A DNA stretch of 64,000 nt from Bremerella sp. JC817 (GTDB lineage: Bacteria; Planctomycetota; Planctomycetia; Pirellulales; Pirellulaceae). Both the position numbers and the translations under genes were made by a program. Location of the stretch: the NCBI RefSeq assembly GCF_040718835.1, contig NZ_JBFEFG010000280.1, positions 372,001 to 436,000 on the forward strand, read 5' to 3'. A model generated the notes under the pieces. It did not search any database. It was given only the letters and a program-made list of their open reading frames with translations, and was not told the origin of the DNA. Shown one piece after another: positions 63,400 to 64,000 of this stretch. Numbering within the stretch: position 1 is the stretch's first letter; each line of letters opens with the position of its first letter.

Positions 63400-64000
63400 T
63401 TAGGCCGACTTTGCCATTTCGTTGCCGACTTGCGAGGATTCGGCCGATTGGGTTTCGAGAGCGTTTGCATTGCGTTCCGCTTTCCGAATCCCACAGCGAC
63501 GCCACAAGTCGAGAAATGCATGCGTGAAGGTCGACTCGTTCGTTTGATGGTAGGGCGAACCTTCCGGCAGCACTTCCATCAGACGACGATGTGCCTCGGG
63601 CATTTGATGATAGGGAAGGGAAGGGAACATGTGATGCAACGCGTGAAAACGAGTTCCGATCGGAGCCCACAACTGCGTGATCCACATGTTCTCTGGGAAG
63701 TTGACCGAATCGAGCAGTTGTTCGAGGAAGGTCATTTCCCCCTCGTGATTGTGCCAGCGGTGAGCGACCAGCGTCCGCACGGCGTTGATCGTTAGGATGA
63801 AAACACCCGTGCAGTAAGCTTGAATCAGGAATGGATAGGGGTAACCACCAACGGTAAGTGCGCCAACGAGCACACCCAGGCACCACAGAAAACAAAGCCC
63901 TTCCTGCAAACGAATCAGACGCATGGCCTGCTTCGTAGGCAGAGGACGAATGTACTTCGGATCGATCACCATCGACGAGGCATGTTTGAACGCCCAGTCG
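63400..64000 (-). CDS. Fatty acid desaturase (5' end outside window)
   Basis: The frame stays open to the right edge (DWAFKHASSMVIDPKYIRP precedes the internal ATG at 63972), so the N-terminal part is missing. Visible: membrane helices and the His boxes HRWHN and HALHHMFPSLPYH, with the neighbouring GTRFHALHHMFPSLPYHQMPEAHRRLMEVLPEGSPYHQTN. These are the second and third boxes of membrane desaturases/hydroxylases that bind a diiron centre. Paired with the DUF202 gene. Substrate unknown. Confidence 0.85.
   Translation of the reverse strand, partial: DWAFKHASSMVIDPKYIRPLPTKQAMRLIRLQEGLCFLWCLGVLVGALTVGGYPYPFLIQAYCTGVFILTINAVRTLVAHRWHNHEGEMTFLEQLLDSVNFPENMWITQLWAPIGTRFHALHHMFPSLPYHQMPEAHRRLMEVLPEGSPYHQTNESTFTHAFLDLWRRCGIRKAERNANALETQSAESSQVGNEMAKSA

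Noticed and set aside
1..64000. CRISPR arrays, insertion sequences and prophage
   Set aside because: No regularly spaced repeats, transposase or phage genes were seen.

Overview
The window looks like a chromosomal segment of a planctomycete, most likely a Blastopirellula/Bremerella-type member of the Pirellulaceae (genus is inference; no rRNA is present). Reasons: DUF1559 pseudopilin-like proteins, a paired DUF1549/DUF1553 and DUF1501 operon, a giant ThuA/propeller/HEAT/cytochrome c protein of the PVC type, four ECF sigma factor modules, and FG-GAP and GNAT (CelD/BcsL-like) proteins. No tRNA, rRNA, CRISPR array, insertion sequence or prophage was seen. The genes on both strands look native; most of the window is ordinary core and lineage-specific chromosome.

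Layout. 0-6.4 kb: a truncated MFS/spermidine-synthase-like gene, a small NTF2-like protein, panD, a gene-poor stretch with two large hairpins, a conserved small protein, transketolase and pcm. 6.4-17.3 kb: an ECF sigma factor translationally coupled to a membrane-anchored DUF1549/DUF1553 protein, a thioredoxin-trypsin fusion, an acidic membrane protein, a large SF2 helicase and three DUF1559-like genes. 17.3-21.5 kb: two ECF sigma/anti-sigma modules with unusual sensors, one carrying two CxxCH motifs and one fused to a pseudopilin. 21.7-30.9 kb: a permease, a methyltransferase, a GNAT protein, then a VIT1-like transporter, two universal stress proteins and a hemerythrin-like protein, followed by three small secreted proteins. 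31-37.3 kb: PTS enzyme I, sucCD, and a lipoprotein/DUF1559 pair. 37.5-41.4 kb: an NtrC-type regulator divergent from a NarL-type regulator, and an FG-GAP protein. 41.4-46.1 kb: kdsD-kdsC followed by a 1015-residue LptC/LptA-like protein, which makes an LPS (Kdo) and LPS-transport operon. 46.4-49.8 kb: a transmembrane protein kinase homologue that has lost nearly all catalytic residues, and a second GNAT protein. 50.1-53.2 kb: DUF1549 then DUF1501. 53.2-58.2 kb: a long structured leader, an ECF sigma/anti-sigma/effector operon, and an STN-repeat protein. 58.4-64 kb: the giant haem protein, a DUF202 protein and a truncated fatty acid desaturase.

The most interesting theme is envelope signalling. 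Four ECF sigma factors are each coupled to a membrane partner, and every partner has a different extracytoplasmic part: DUF1549/DUF1553, twin CxxCH, pseudopilin/DUF1559, and a short tail plus a separate Arg/Gly/Pro-rich exported protein. The other clear oddities are the pseudokinase, the giant Lpt-like protein in the kds operon, a 139-bp element with 25-bp inverted ends, and structured non-coding regions around 2.7-3.2 kb and 53.5-54.0 kb. All functional statements rest on reading the translations; no database search was possible.
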